The notes under the pieces are model-generated. The model was not told the origin of the DNA, did no database searches, and saw only the letters and a program-made list of their open reading frames with translations. 5,079 bases of DNA from Hadesarchaea archaeon. Its GTDB lineage: Archaea; Hadarchaeota; Hadarchaeia; Hadarchaeales; Hadarchaeaceae. The translations under genes were made by a program, and so were the position numbers. Location: NCBI GenBank assembly GCA_014361095.1, contig JACIWF010000077.1:1-5079 (forward strand). Direction: 5' to 3'. Positions 1 to 4,562 of this stretch are shown piece by piece (the first letter of the stretch is position 1; each line of letters starts with the position of its first letter).

Positions 1-1
1 C

Positions 2-619
2 GCCGTCAAGCTGGCCCGCCTGATCCTTGAGGCCGGGCAGGCTTGTGGTGTTTCGGTGGCCGTGGCGCCGCAGGTGGCCGACATCTACAGGATCGCCTGC
101 AGTGTGAAGATACCGATCCTTGCCCAGCACGTGGATCCGGTCAAGCCGGGCAGGAACACGGGTTGGGTGACCCCGGAGTCGGTAAGGGCGGCTGGGGCGG
201 TGGGGACTCTGGTCAATCATGCCGAACACAAACTCTCCATCGATCAGATTGCCGGCGTTATTGTCAGGGCAAACGAAGCCGGGCTGGCCACGGTCGCCTG
301 CGCGGCGGACATTGAGGAGAGCCGGGGGATAGCCAAGCTGGGGCCGGAGATGATCGCGGTTGAGCCCCTGGAGCTGATCGGCACCGGTGTTTCGGTTTCT
401 AAGGCAAAGCCTGAGGTGGTGACCAGCTCGGTGAGGGCGGTGAAGGATGTCAATTCAAAGGTGAAGGTTCTCTGCGGCGCCGGCATCACCACGGGTGAAG
501 ACGTGGCGAGGGCCCTGGAGCTGGGAGCTGAAGGAGTGCTGCTGGCGTCGGGAATTGTTTGTGCCAAGGATCAGCGGGCAGCGGTTCAGGAAATCATCAG
601 AGGCATGTCGAAAGCCTAA
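2..619 (+). CDS. tpiA: Triosephosphate isomerase, archaeal type (5' end outside window)
   Basis: Interconverts dihydroxyacetone phosphate and glyceraldehyde 3-phosphate in cytosolic glycolysis/gluconeogenesis. 205 residues are visible and end at TAA. Archaeal TIMs are about 225-230 aa, so roughly 20 N-terminal residues, including the expected catalytic Lys, lie left of the window. Visible family blocks, numbered from the first visible residue: AQHVDPVKPG with TGWVTPE just after it; GAVGTLVNHAEH, whose His73 fits the catalytic His; AVEPLELIGTG, whose Glu121 fits the catalytic Glu; VSKAKPEV; and the phosphate-binding end VLCGAGITTGEDV...GVLLASG. These match the short tetrameric archaeal TIM rather than the longer bacterial/eukaryotic form. 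An in-frame GTG at 56 is not the start, because conserved sequence continues upstream of it. A T-run at 662-667 may end the transcript. Identification is firm; the 5' truncation is a window effect, not a broken gene. Confidence 0.95.
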   Translation, partial: AVKLARLILEAGQACGVSVAVAPQVADIYRIACSVKIPILAQHVDPVKPGRNTGWVTPESVRAAGAVGTLVNHAEHKLSIDQIAGVIVRANEAGLATVACAADIEESRGIAKLGPEMIAVEPLELIGTGVSVSKAKPEVVTSSVRAVKDVNSKVKVLCGAGITTGEDVARALELGAEGVLLASGIVCAKDQRAAVQEIIRGMSKA

Positions 620-639
620 AGTTTCATGGAGACATCAGC

Positions 640-676
640 AAAATTTTATTTCAGCAACGTATTTTTTCTTAAAGAT
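640..676 (+). promoter_or_regulatory. AT-rich spacer: tpiA terminator T-run and candidate tRNA promoter
   Basis: Between the tpiA stop and the tRNA the sequence turns AT-rich. TTTTATTT near 644-651 is a TATA-like box. Placed about 26 nt upstream of the start site, it would give a pre-tRNA with a leader of about 20 nt for RNase P to remove. A run of six T at 662-667 resembles an archaeal intrinsic terminator and could end the tpiA transcript. CTTAAAG at 669-675 is another TATA-like string, but it sits too close to the tRNA unless transcription starts inside it. Assignment rests on base composition and spacing only. Confidence 0.35.
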
Positions 677-691
677 TTTACAGATTGATGG

Positions 692-780
692 GCCGCCGTA
701 GCTCAGTTGGCAGAGCGATCGCCTTGTATCTGCGGCTGGAAAGCGATAGGTCGTGGGTTCAATCCCCACCGGCGGCTCCA
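692..780 (+). tRNA. tRNA-Thr (anticodon UGU), intron-containing
   Basis: The full cloverleaf folds by eye. The 7-bp acceptor stem pairs 692-698 (GCCGCCG) with 770-776. The D stem is GCTC/GAGC (701-704/713-716), the anticodon stem ATCGC/GCGAT (718-722/743-747), the variable loop 748-752, and the T stem GTGGG/CCCAC (753-757/765-769) with loop TTCAATC. The discriminator is T777 and CCA is encoded at 778-780. The anticodon-side loop is 20 nt instead of 7; removing 729-741 leaves CTTGTAA with anticodon TGT (725-727), which reads ACA. The mature length is then 76 nt. G1-C72, C2-G71 and U73 fit archaeal tRNA-Thr identity. G15 (position 706) is the archaeosine site and G26 (position 717) the Trm1 site, so enzymes encoded nearby could modify this tRNA. 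The gene lies alone between tpiA and queE. Confidence 0.95.
729..741 (+). other. tRNA intron (13 nt) after position 37
   Basis: The 13 nt TCTGCGGCTGGAA interrupt the anticodon loop between A37 and A38, the canonical archaeal site cut by the tRNA-splicing endonuclease. A relaxed bulge-helix-bulge can be drawn. The 3' bulge is AAA (740-742), cut before its last base. The central helix is CTTG (723-726) against CTGG (736-739): two Watson-Crick pairs, one U-G and one U-U mismatch. The 5' bulge is TAT (727-729), cut before its last base. The inner loop is very short. The cut sites predicted from the two bulges agree with the boundaries chosen from the loop sequence. Confidence 0.85.
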
Positions 781-789
781 TAATTTTCA

Positions 790-800
790 AATTTTTTCTA
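790..800 (+). terminator. T-run terminator after the tRNA
   Basis: Ten bases after the CCA end, six consecutive T (792-797) follow AT-rich sequence without a clear hairpin. This is the usual look of archaeal intrinsic termination, and it separates the tRNA from queE. The rest of the spacer to 854 holds only a weak TATA-like TTTAAT at 832-837. Confidence 0.5.
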
Positions 801-831
801 AAGCCGTTAGTGAATTGGTGGTTGTACTGGG

Positions 832-837
832 TTTAAT
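832..837 (+). promoter_or_regulatory. Weak TATA-like box upstream of queE
   Basis: TTTAAT lies 18-23 nt before the ATG at 855. A start site about 26 nt downstream of its centre would fall near 860, just inside the first candidate ATG. That would favour the second in-frame ATG at 870, which has GGGAG (862-866) ahead of it. The box is short and could be chance in AT-rich DNA. Confidence 0.3.
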
Positions 838-854
838 TCTCTGGCCATTATAGG

Positions 855-1640
855 ATGAAATGGGAGAAAATGGTCGATGGCTTTGTCGGGCAGATTTTCA
901 ACTCAATCCAGGGTGAGGGACTTTACGTCGGAAGAAGGCAGGTTTTTGTGCGTTTTGCCGGCTGCGCGCTCGACTGTAATTACTGTGATTCCGAAAGCTT
1001 CAGGGAGTTCCGGCCGCCAAAGTGTGAGGTTGAAACTAGGCCAGGATCGATGAAAGTTAAATTGGTGAAAAATCCGATGAGTCATGAACTGGTGCTCCGG
1101 CACATTGGGCGCCTGGCAACTCCGGACATCCACAGCGTCTCGCTTACGGGCGGCGAGCCGTTAGGCGCGGGCGAGTTTCTCGTCGAAATTGCCAAGGGTT
1201 GTCAGCGGTCCGGATTGGCGACCTACTTGGAATCAAACGGAGCCAGCCTTGAAACGATGAAAAAGGTCGTGGACTACCTCGACATCGCCGCCATGGACAT
1301 CAAGCTGCCCGAACACCGTGCCGTGCCGGTTGAGAGCTGGCCCAGGCTGCTGGAGGAGGAGCTTTCCTGCATCGAGCTGTCGCTTAAAAAAGGCGTGCGA
1401 ACCTTCGTCAAGATCGTGGTTCTTCCCACCACTCATGAGAAGACAATTTTGGCGATCTGTCGGAGGCTGGCCGAGCTGGGCGATGTCCCCCTCGTGCTTC
1501 AACCGGTCTTCCCGGCCCGAAAGGTGAAGCGGAGCCCAACCATGGCGCAGATGTACCGCCTCTCCCGGGCCGCGGCCCGAGCCGGCGTGAAGGAGATAGC
1601 AATAATACCTCAGGTGCACAAGTTAATTGGGGTTCTCTGA
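855..1640 (+). CDS. queE: 7-carboxy-7-deazaguanine synthase (radical SAM)
   Basis: Converts 6-carboxy-5,6,7,8-tetrahydropterin to 7-carboxy-7-deazaguanine, the ring-contraction step toward preQ0, which in archaea leads to archaeosine in tRNA. 261 aa. Hallmarks in order: FNSIQGEG (15-22) and the following G-R-R-x-x-F-V-R-F-A-G stretch; the CxxxCxxC iron-sulfur cluster motif at C37, C41, C44 followed by D; a Cys/Glu-rich linker (about 52-78); VSLTGGEP (95-102), which contacts SAM; LESNG (125-129); MDIKLP (147-152); and the C-terminal PQVHKLIG typical of the family. The motif is the ordinary CX3CX2C, not the expanded CX14CX2C of some bacterial QueE. Start: ATG 855 gives the longest product. ATG 870 (residue 6) is a real alternative, with GGGAG 3 nt upstream and better promoter spacing; no conserved residue is lost. 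The stop shares one base with the queD start, so the pair is almost certainly co-transcribed. Confidence 0.93.
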   Translation: MKWEKMVDGFVGQIFNSIQGEGLYVGRRQVFVRFAGCALDCNYCDSESFREFRPPKCEVETRPGSMKVKLVKNPMSHELVLRHIGRLATPDIHSVSLTGGEPLGAGEFLVEIAKGCQRSGLATYLESNGASLETMKKVVDYLDIAAMDIKLPEHRAVPVESWPRLLEEELSCIELSLKKGVRTFVKIVVLPTTHEKTILAICRRLAELGDVPLVLQPVFPARKVKRSPTMAQMYRLSRAAARAGVKEIAIIPQVHKLIGVL

Positions 1641-2113
1641 TGCGGGTAGAGCTGACCGAGGGATTGGGCTTCTCAGCGGCCCACTTCATCATCGGGCACA
1701 AGAAGTGCGAGTACCTGCACGGGCACAACTGGAGGGTTGGGGTCACCGTCGAGGGGGAGGAGGACGAGCGGGGTCTGGTCGTTGATTTTCTTGACCTCAA
1801 GCGGATGATGGAAAAGATCTGCAACACCTATGACCACCGCCTGCTGCTGCCGTCCAAGAACCCGGCGATAAAGGTCATCTCTGGGGGAAAGTCCACGCGC
1901 ATTGCCGTGCACGGCCGTGAATTTGAGTTCCCCAGCTCTGATGTTGTCTGGATTCCTGCAGTCAACACCACCGTTGAGGAGTTTGCCCGGGTCCTTGCCG
2001 ATGAGATAGTCAAAAGCCTTTCCGGTCGCTCCAACGTGAGGAGTATCAAGGTTTTCGTTGAGGAGTCTCCGGGACAGAGCGCCACCGAGGAGCGCCAGCT
2101 GGGGCGGGGCTGA
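1640..2113 (+). CDS. queD: 6-carboxy-5,6,7,8-tetrahydropterin synthase (PTPS family)
   Basis: Acts just before QueE, making 6-carboxytetrahydropterin from 7,8-dihydroneopterin triphosphate. 157 aa. Zinc ligands are His15 (FSAAHF) and His27/His29 (LHGHN). Cys23 four residues before HGH gives the CxxxHGH signature of QueD-type enzymes rather than eukaryotic pterin-only PTPS. Asp65-His66 in the YDHRLLL block fits the catalytic pair. VVDFLDLK (47-54), NTTVEEFA (109-116) and the VEESPGQSA end (140-148), with its pterin-binding Glu, complete the fold. Residues 76-100, before the NTTVEEFA block, form a variable insert. The ATG overlaps the queE TGA as TGATG and no convincing SD precedes it, so translation is probably by coupling or reinitiation. 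Some archaeal PTPS paralogs have other pterin roles, but the adjacent queE strongly supports the deazapurine pathway. Confidence 0.92.
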   Translation: MRVELTEGLGFSAAHFIIGHKKCEYLHGHNWRVGVTVEGEEDERGLVVDFLDLKRMMEKICNTYDHRLLLPSKNPAIKVISGGKSTRIAVHGREFEFPSSDVVWIPAVNTTVEEFARVLADEIVKSLSGRSNVRSIKVFVEESPGQSATEERQLGRG

Positions 2114-2118
2114 GCCGC

Positions 2119-2124
2119 GGGAGG
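2119..2124 (+). promoter_or_regulatory. Ribosome binding site fixing a GTG start
   Basis: GGGAGG stands 7 nt ahead of GTG 2132, an ideal distance. It decides this start over later codons in the frame and shows that the third operon gene has its own initiation signal rather than relying on coupling to queD. Confidence 0.75.
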
Positions 2125-2131
2125 TTTCAGG

Positions 2132-2557
2132 GTGGACCCGGGGATCTACGCGCTCCTGATCTATGTGCCCTATGATCTGTCGCTGAACATCGGGCAGCTG
2201 GGTGTGGTCGATTTCAAGAGGGGCTATTATGCCTACGTGGGCTCGGCGCTCGGGGGAATATCAGCCCGCGTGCGGCGGCATCTGAGGAGCGAGAAGAAGC
2301 TGCACTGGCACATAGACCATCTTTTGCTCCACGCCCGCGCCGTTGATGTCGTGGCGGCTCGAGGCAGGGGACGGAAGGAGTGCTCCGTGGCCGCCGAACT
2401 GGCGAAGCGTCTGACCGGCATCAAGGGGTTCGGCTCAAGCGACTGTGACTGTGAAAGCCACCTCTTCTACAGCCCTGACTTTGACGAGCTGCGCAGGGTG
2501 GTGGCTGAGAGCTTCAAGGAGTGCGGGGTCAAGATCTTTAGGCTCGGTGAGATCTGA
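2132..2557 (+). CDS. GIY-YIG nuclease-fold protein, DUF123 family
   Basis: 141 aa with the full DUF123 pattern: GIYALLIYV at residues 4-12; GYYAYVGSA (31-39), the YVG half of GIY-YIG; the basic helix ISARVRRHL (43-51), with Arg46 as the likely catalytic Arg; LHWHIDHLL (57-65); Glu83-Cys84 (RKECSVA), with Glu83 the likely metal ligand; and GFGSSDCDCESHLFY (99-113). The 28 residues between the two GIY-YIG halves are more than in classical homing-type enzymes, as is usual for this branch. The expected nuclease residues are therefore present, but the substrate is unknown; in some archaea this domain occurs with endonuclease III-like repair proteins. There is no signal peptide or membrane segment. 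The gene sits 18 nt after queD in the same operon and starts at GTG with a strong SD. Family assignment is confident; function is open (DNA repair, or nucleic acid processing tied to the neighbouring RNA-modification genes). Confidence 0.88.
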   Translation: MDPGIYALLIYVPYDLSLNIGQLGVVDFKRGYYAYVGSALGGISARVRRHLRSEKKLHWHIDHLLLHARAVDVVAARGRGRKECSVAAELAKRLTGIKGFGSSDCDCESHLFYSPDFDELRRVVAESFKECGVKIFRLGEI

Positions 2558-2617
2558 GCCAGTTTTCTGAGAAGCCTAAAAATGCCGGAGTGACAGAGTT
2601 GGCTTTGGCGGGAGTTC

Positions 2618-3232
2618 ATGGGCAGACGCTGGCAGCTGGAACGCAGGCGGGATTACTACTACCGGCAGGCGAAGCTCGAGAGCTATCGGAGCCGTGCCTC
2701 ATACAAGTTAAAACAGCTGAACCGGCGCTACCACCTTCTGCGGCGCGGCGACGTTGTTGTTGACCTCGGGGCGGCTCCCGGTGGCTGGATGCAGGTCGCC
2801 CTTGAGGTTGTAGGTGGGACGGGCTTTGTGCTCGGCGTCGATCTACAGCGGATCGAAGATTTCCCAAACAAAAATGCGGCGACGATGGCGGCTGATTTCA
2901 CCGACCCCGCCGTGGTGGAAAAAATTAGGGAAAAGTTGCCTCGCCCTGCTGACGTGGTAATTTCCGACGCCTCACCTTCCATCTCTGGGGTCTGGGATCT
3001 CGATCAGGCTAGGTCAGCTGAGCTGGTGAAATCGGCTTTGCTGGTATCTGAGAGAGTGCTGGTTCCAGGCGGCAACTTCTTGGCCAAGGTTTTTCAGGGC
3101 GCATTGATGGGCGATCTTTTGAAACAGGTTAAAGAGATGTTTGAATTTGTGAAGATTTCAAAGCCCCAGGCGTCGAGGAAAGGCAGCGCCGAGGTCTACA
3201 TTATTGGCAAGGGGTTCAGGCGCCCCGGATGA
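2618..3232 (+). CDS. rlmE: FtsJ/RlmE-like ribose 2'-O-methyltransferase
   Basis: SAM-dependent RNA 2'-O-methyltransferase. By homology to E. coli RrmJ/RlmE the likely target is the A-loop uridine of 23S rRNA on the large subunit. 204 aa, a single Rossmann domain. The N-terminal YRSRASYKL motif is at 23-31, the SAM-binding VVDLGAAPGGW at 47-57, VLGVDL at 71-76, and ISDASPSISG at 115-124. The K-D-K-E catalytic tetrad is complete: Lys30, Asp117, Lys157 (NFLAKVFQG) and Glu192 (SAEVYI). No C-terminal TRAM domain is present, unlike some archaeal homologues. ATG 2618 is the only ATG after the upstream in-frame stop at 2591, and GGGAG lies 3 nt before it. The 60-nt gap after the GIY-YIG gene contains CCTAAAAATG near 2575-2584, possibly an internal promoter. 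The 3' end overlaps convergent trm1 by 17 bp. A tRNA target (Trm7-like) is less likely but not excluded. Confidence 0.92.
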   Translation: MGRRWQLERRRDYYYRQAKLESYRSRASYKLKQLNRRYHLLRRGDVVVDLGAAPGGWMQVALEVVGGTGFVLGVDLQRIEDFPNKNAATMAADFTDPAVVEKIREKLPRPADVVISDASPSISGVWDLDQARSAELVKSALLVSERVLVPGGNFLAKVFQGALMGDLLKQVKEMFEFVKISKPQASRKGSAEVYIIGKGFRRPG

Positions 3233-4388
3233 CTTTCGTGATTTCCTCAACAGGTGCGTCGGTCCTGAATCCGGTGGGTGAGAAGTGGGTGCGTGAGGCG
3301 AAGTAACCGTGGCTCCGGAGGGCTGAGATCAGTTTTTCGATTTTCGGGGGAGATTTTTTCATCAATCCCGCCATCAGGTTGACGTCGTAGAAGGTTGGCG
3401 GCCCAGCGGCTTCTTCGGCACATCTGGAGAGAAGTGAAATTTCCTGATTTTTTAACCTGAAGTCCCTATTTGCCAGGTCTTGAGCCACCTGATGAATGAT
3501 TTTCTCATCACCCAATTTTCCGAGCCAGAGGGGTCCCGCGTGGGAAAACTTTTCACCGCACTCACACTCTTGAGGCAACTCCGTGACCAATCCAAAATTG
3601 AAGGTCCTGCGCAGACAACGGTTGCAGTGGGAGATGTATCCCATCTTTTTAAACACCTCGTCCGCGTCCGCGCGTTTGGCTCCCCTCTCCCCCAGCAGAT
3701 AGATCCGGAAGTAGTGCCGTGTGGCGTGGACTAGGAGGGGCTTGAGGGCGATGTCGTGCAGCCCGCCGATCCTCTGGGCAAAACCGACCAAAATTCTGAC
3801 CCCGATCTCATGGCAATATTCAGTCCTCAGTGGTTTGGCCCCGTATCTGCGCAGGCAGGCTCTAGGGTGGGCCCCTGAGAGCGGGGCAGTGTCGGTCGCC
3901 GTCAACGCCAAAATTCCTCTTCGCGATAGTGAGCCGCAGGCAGCGTCTAAGAACGGTGCCGGCGAGCCAAAGGGATCTAGGTCCACGAAGTTGAATTTTC
4001 CCGGGTTTCCCCAGAGGACGATGTTGGCGTCGGTTGAGCTTGCCTCGACAGCGCTGTTCAGTCCATTTAGTGAAATGTTTCGTTTGATCAGCTCGAAGGC
4101 ATCTCTCGATCGATCGTTTATGATGCATCTGGCGACACCCTTTACCTCGTTGGCGTAGCGGAGCCCCCTGATGCCAACACCTGCGAGGGGGTCACAAACA
4201 TATAATTTGCTTAGCATTGCTGCGGCCACCTGCGCCACTGAAATCGAGATATCGCGGCAGAACTCCATGTCTGGGTTGTAAAATACCTCGGTCAGCGAGG
4301 GCGCATAGTCACCGGCCTTGGTCCTGAAGCTTTCAGGGTCAGGTGCTTCGATTTTGGTTTTGCCCTCGGTTATCAAAATTATCCTCAC
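3216..4388 (-). CDS. trm1: tRNA (guanine-26-N2)-dimethyltransferase Trm1
   Basis: Forms N2,N2-dimethylguanosine at G26 of tRNA using SAM. 390 aa from GTG 4388. Motifs: VFYNPDMEFCRDIS (35-48), the SAM-binding DPLAGVGIRGLR (66-77), catalytic DLDPFGSP (136-143, Asp138), GAHPRACLRRYGAKPLR (172-188), CHEIGVRILVG (192-202), a CxxC...CxC zinc-knuckle-like set (C255, C258, C275, C277), GPLWLG (285-290), FYD (333-335) and the C-terminal THFSPTGFRTDAP (367-379). Start: the frame stays open to ATG 4454, but that extension is not family-like. From GTG 4388 the N-terminus (RIILITEGKTKI) has the register of known archaeal Trm1, which begin about 8 residues before the EGK block. GTGATC (4391-4396), complementary to the 16S tail, sits just ahead of it. 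TTG 4376 is a weaker alternative. It is transcribed toward ftsJ and divergently from the zinc-ribbon gene. Confidence 0.94.
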   Translation of the reverse strand: MRIILITEGKTKIEAPDPESFRTKAGDYAPSLTEVFYNPDMEFCRDISISVAQVAAAMLSKLYVCDPLAGVGIRGLRYANEVKGVARCIINDRSRDAFELIKRNISLNGLNSAVEASSTDANIVLWGNPGKFNFVDLDPFGSPAPFLDAACGSLSRRGILALTATDTAPLSGAHPRACLRRYGAKPLRTEYCHEIGVRILVGFAQRIGGLHDIALKPLLVHATRHYFRIYLLGERGAKRADADEVFKKMGYISHCNRCLRRTFNFGLVTELPQECECGEKFSHAGPLWLGKLGDEKIIHQVAQDLANRDFRLKNQEISLLSRCAEEAAGPPTFYDVNLMAGLMKKSPPKIEKLISALRSHGYFASRTHFSPTGFRTDAPVEEITKVIRGA

Positions 4389-4402
4389 GAGATCACAATG
4401 AT

Positions 4403-4427
4403 TTTTATAAGATTCAACTATAATAAT
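4403..4427 (-). promoter_or_regulatory. Candidate trm1 promoter (two TATA-like boxes)
   Basis: On the minus strand two TATA-like strings precede GTG 4388. ATTATTATA at about 4419-4427 would place a start site near 4395-4397, giving a leader of 7-9 nt. TTATAAAA at 4403-4410 would place it near 4380, just inside the frame, and would then require the TTG at 4376. The first spacing fits the chosen GTG better. Both calls rest on the usual 26-27 nt TATA-to-start distance. Confidence 0.45.
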
Positions 4428-4445
4428 CACGCTTGATTTCAGATT

Positions 4446-4462
4446 CATAATCATAGTAGTAG
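4446..4462 (+). repeat. Direct repeat copy 1 (CATAATCATAGTAGTAG)
   Basis: This 17-bp element matches copy 2 at 4503-4519 at 16 of 17 positions, with the last 13 bases identical. It lies in the gap between divergent trm1 and the zinc-ribbon gene, about 30 bp ahead of an AT-rich box (4491-4500). It may be a regulator binding site or a small duplication. Confidence 0.6.
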
Positions 4463-4490
4463 TTATCAGACTTTCGATTGCGGTAGTAAC

Positions 4491-4500
4491 TTATTTAAAA
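4491..4500 (+). promoter_or_regulatory. AT-rich TATA-like box between the repeats
   Basis: TTATTTAAAA lies between the two repeat copies and could serve as a TATA box in either direction. For the plus strand it would put a start near 4522, making a leader of about 40 nt before ATG 4563. It competes with the better placed box at 4532-4538. Confidence 0.3.
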
Positions 4501-4502
4501 GG

Positions 4503-4519
4503 CATCATCATAGTAGTAG
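4503..4519 (+). repeat. Direct repeat copy 2 (CATCATCATAGTAGTAG)
   Basis: It differs from copy 1 at one base and begins 57 bp after it. It ends 12 bp upstream of the TTTATAT box of the zinc-ribbon gene, where an archaeal regulator could act. A third, less perfect copy (15 of 17) lies inside the coding region at 4736-4752, where it encodes part of the membrane segment. Confidence 0.6.
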
Positions 4520-4531
4520 AAATTACTCAGG

Positions 4532-4538
4532 TTTATAT
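4532..4538 (+). promoter_or_regulatory. TATA box of the zinc-ribbon gene, leaderless spacing
   Basis: TTTATAT is a good archaeal TATA box. Its centre is 28 nt from ATG 4563, so transcription should start at or within a few bases of the start codon, giving a leaderless mRNA. No SD is visible before ATG 4563, in agreement with this. Confidence 0.6.
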
Positions 4539-4562
4539 CCGCCTCATTTCATAGTTTTAACC

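Noticed and set aside
244..567. Minus-strand frame of 107 codons opposite tpiA
   Set aside because: It is the shadow of a well-conserved gene in GC-rich DNA; the Ser/Pro/Thr-rich product has no recognisable motif.
2..619. tpiA as a truncated pseudogene
   Set aside because: The missing N-terminus coincides with the window edge and the remaining sequence is intact with catalytic residues.
1408..1827. Minus-strand frame of 139 codons across the queE/queD junction
   Set aside because: It runs antisense through two conserved genes and has low-complexity Arg/Pro/Ser composition.
3721..4158. Plus-strand frame of 145 codons opposite trm1
   Set aside because: It is antisense to the catalytic core of Trm1 and has no family features.
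4446..4519. Possible CRISPR-like repeat pair
   Set aside because: Only two intergenic copies of 17 bp with one mismatch, no further regular units, and the third copy is in coding DNA at a different spacing.
4411..4554. Plus-strand open stretch across the intergenic region reading as Ile/Val-rich peptide, spanning both repeat copies
   Set aside because: It has no ATG, GTG or TTG start, contains the promoter boxes and ends at a TAG before the real gene. The hydrophobic reading comes from AT-rich repeat sequence.
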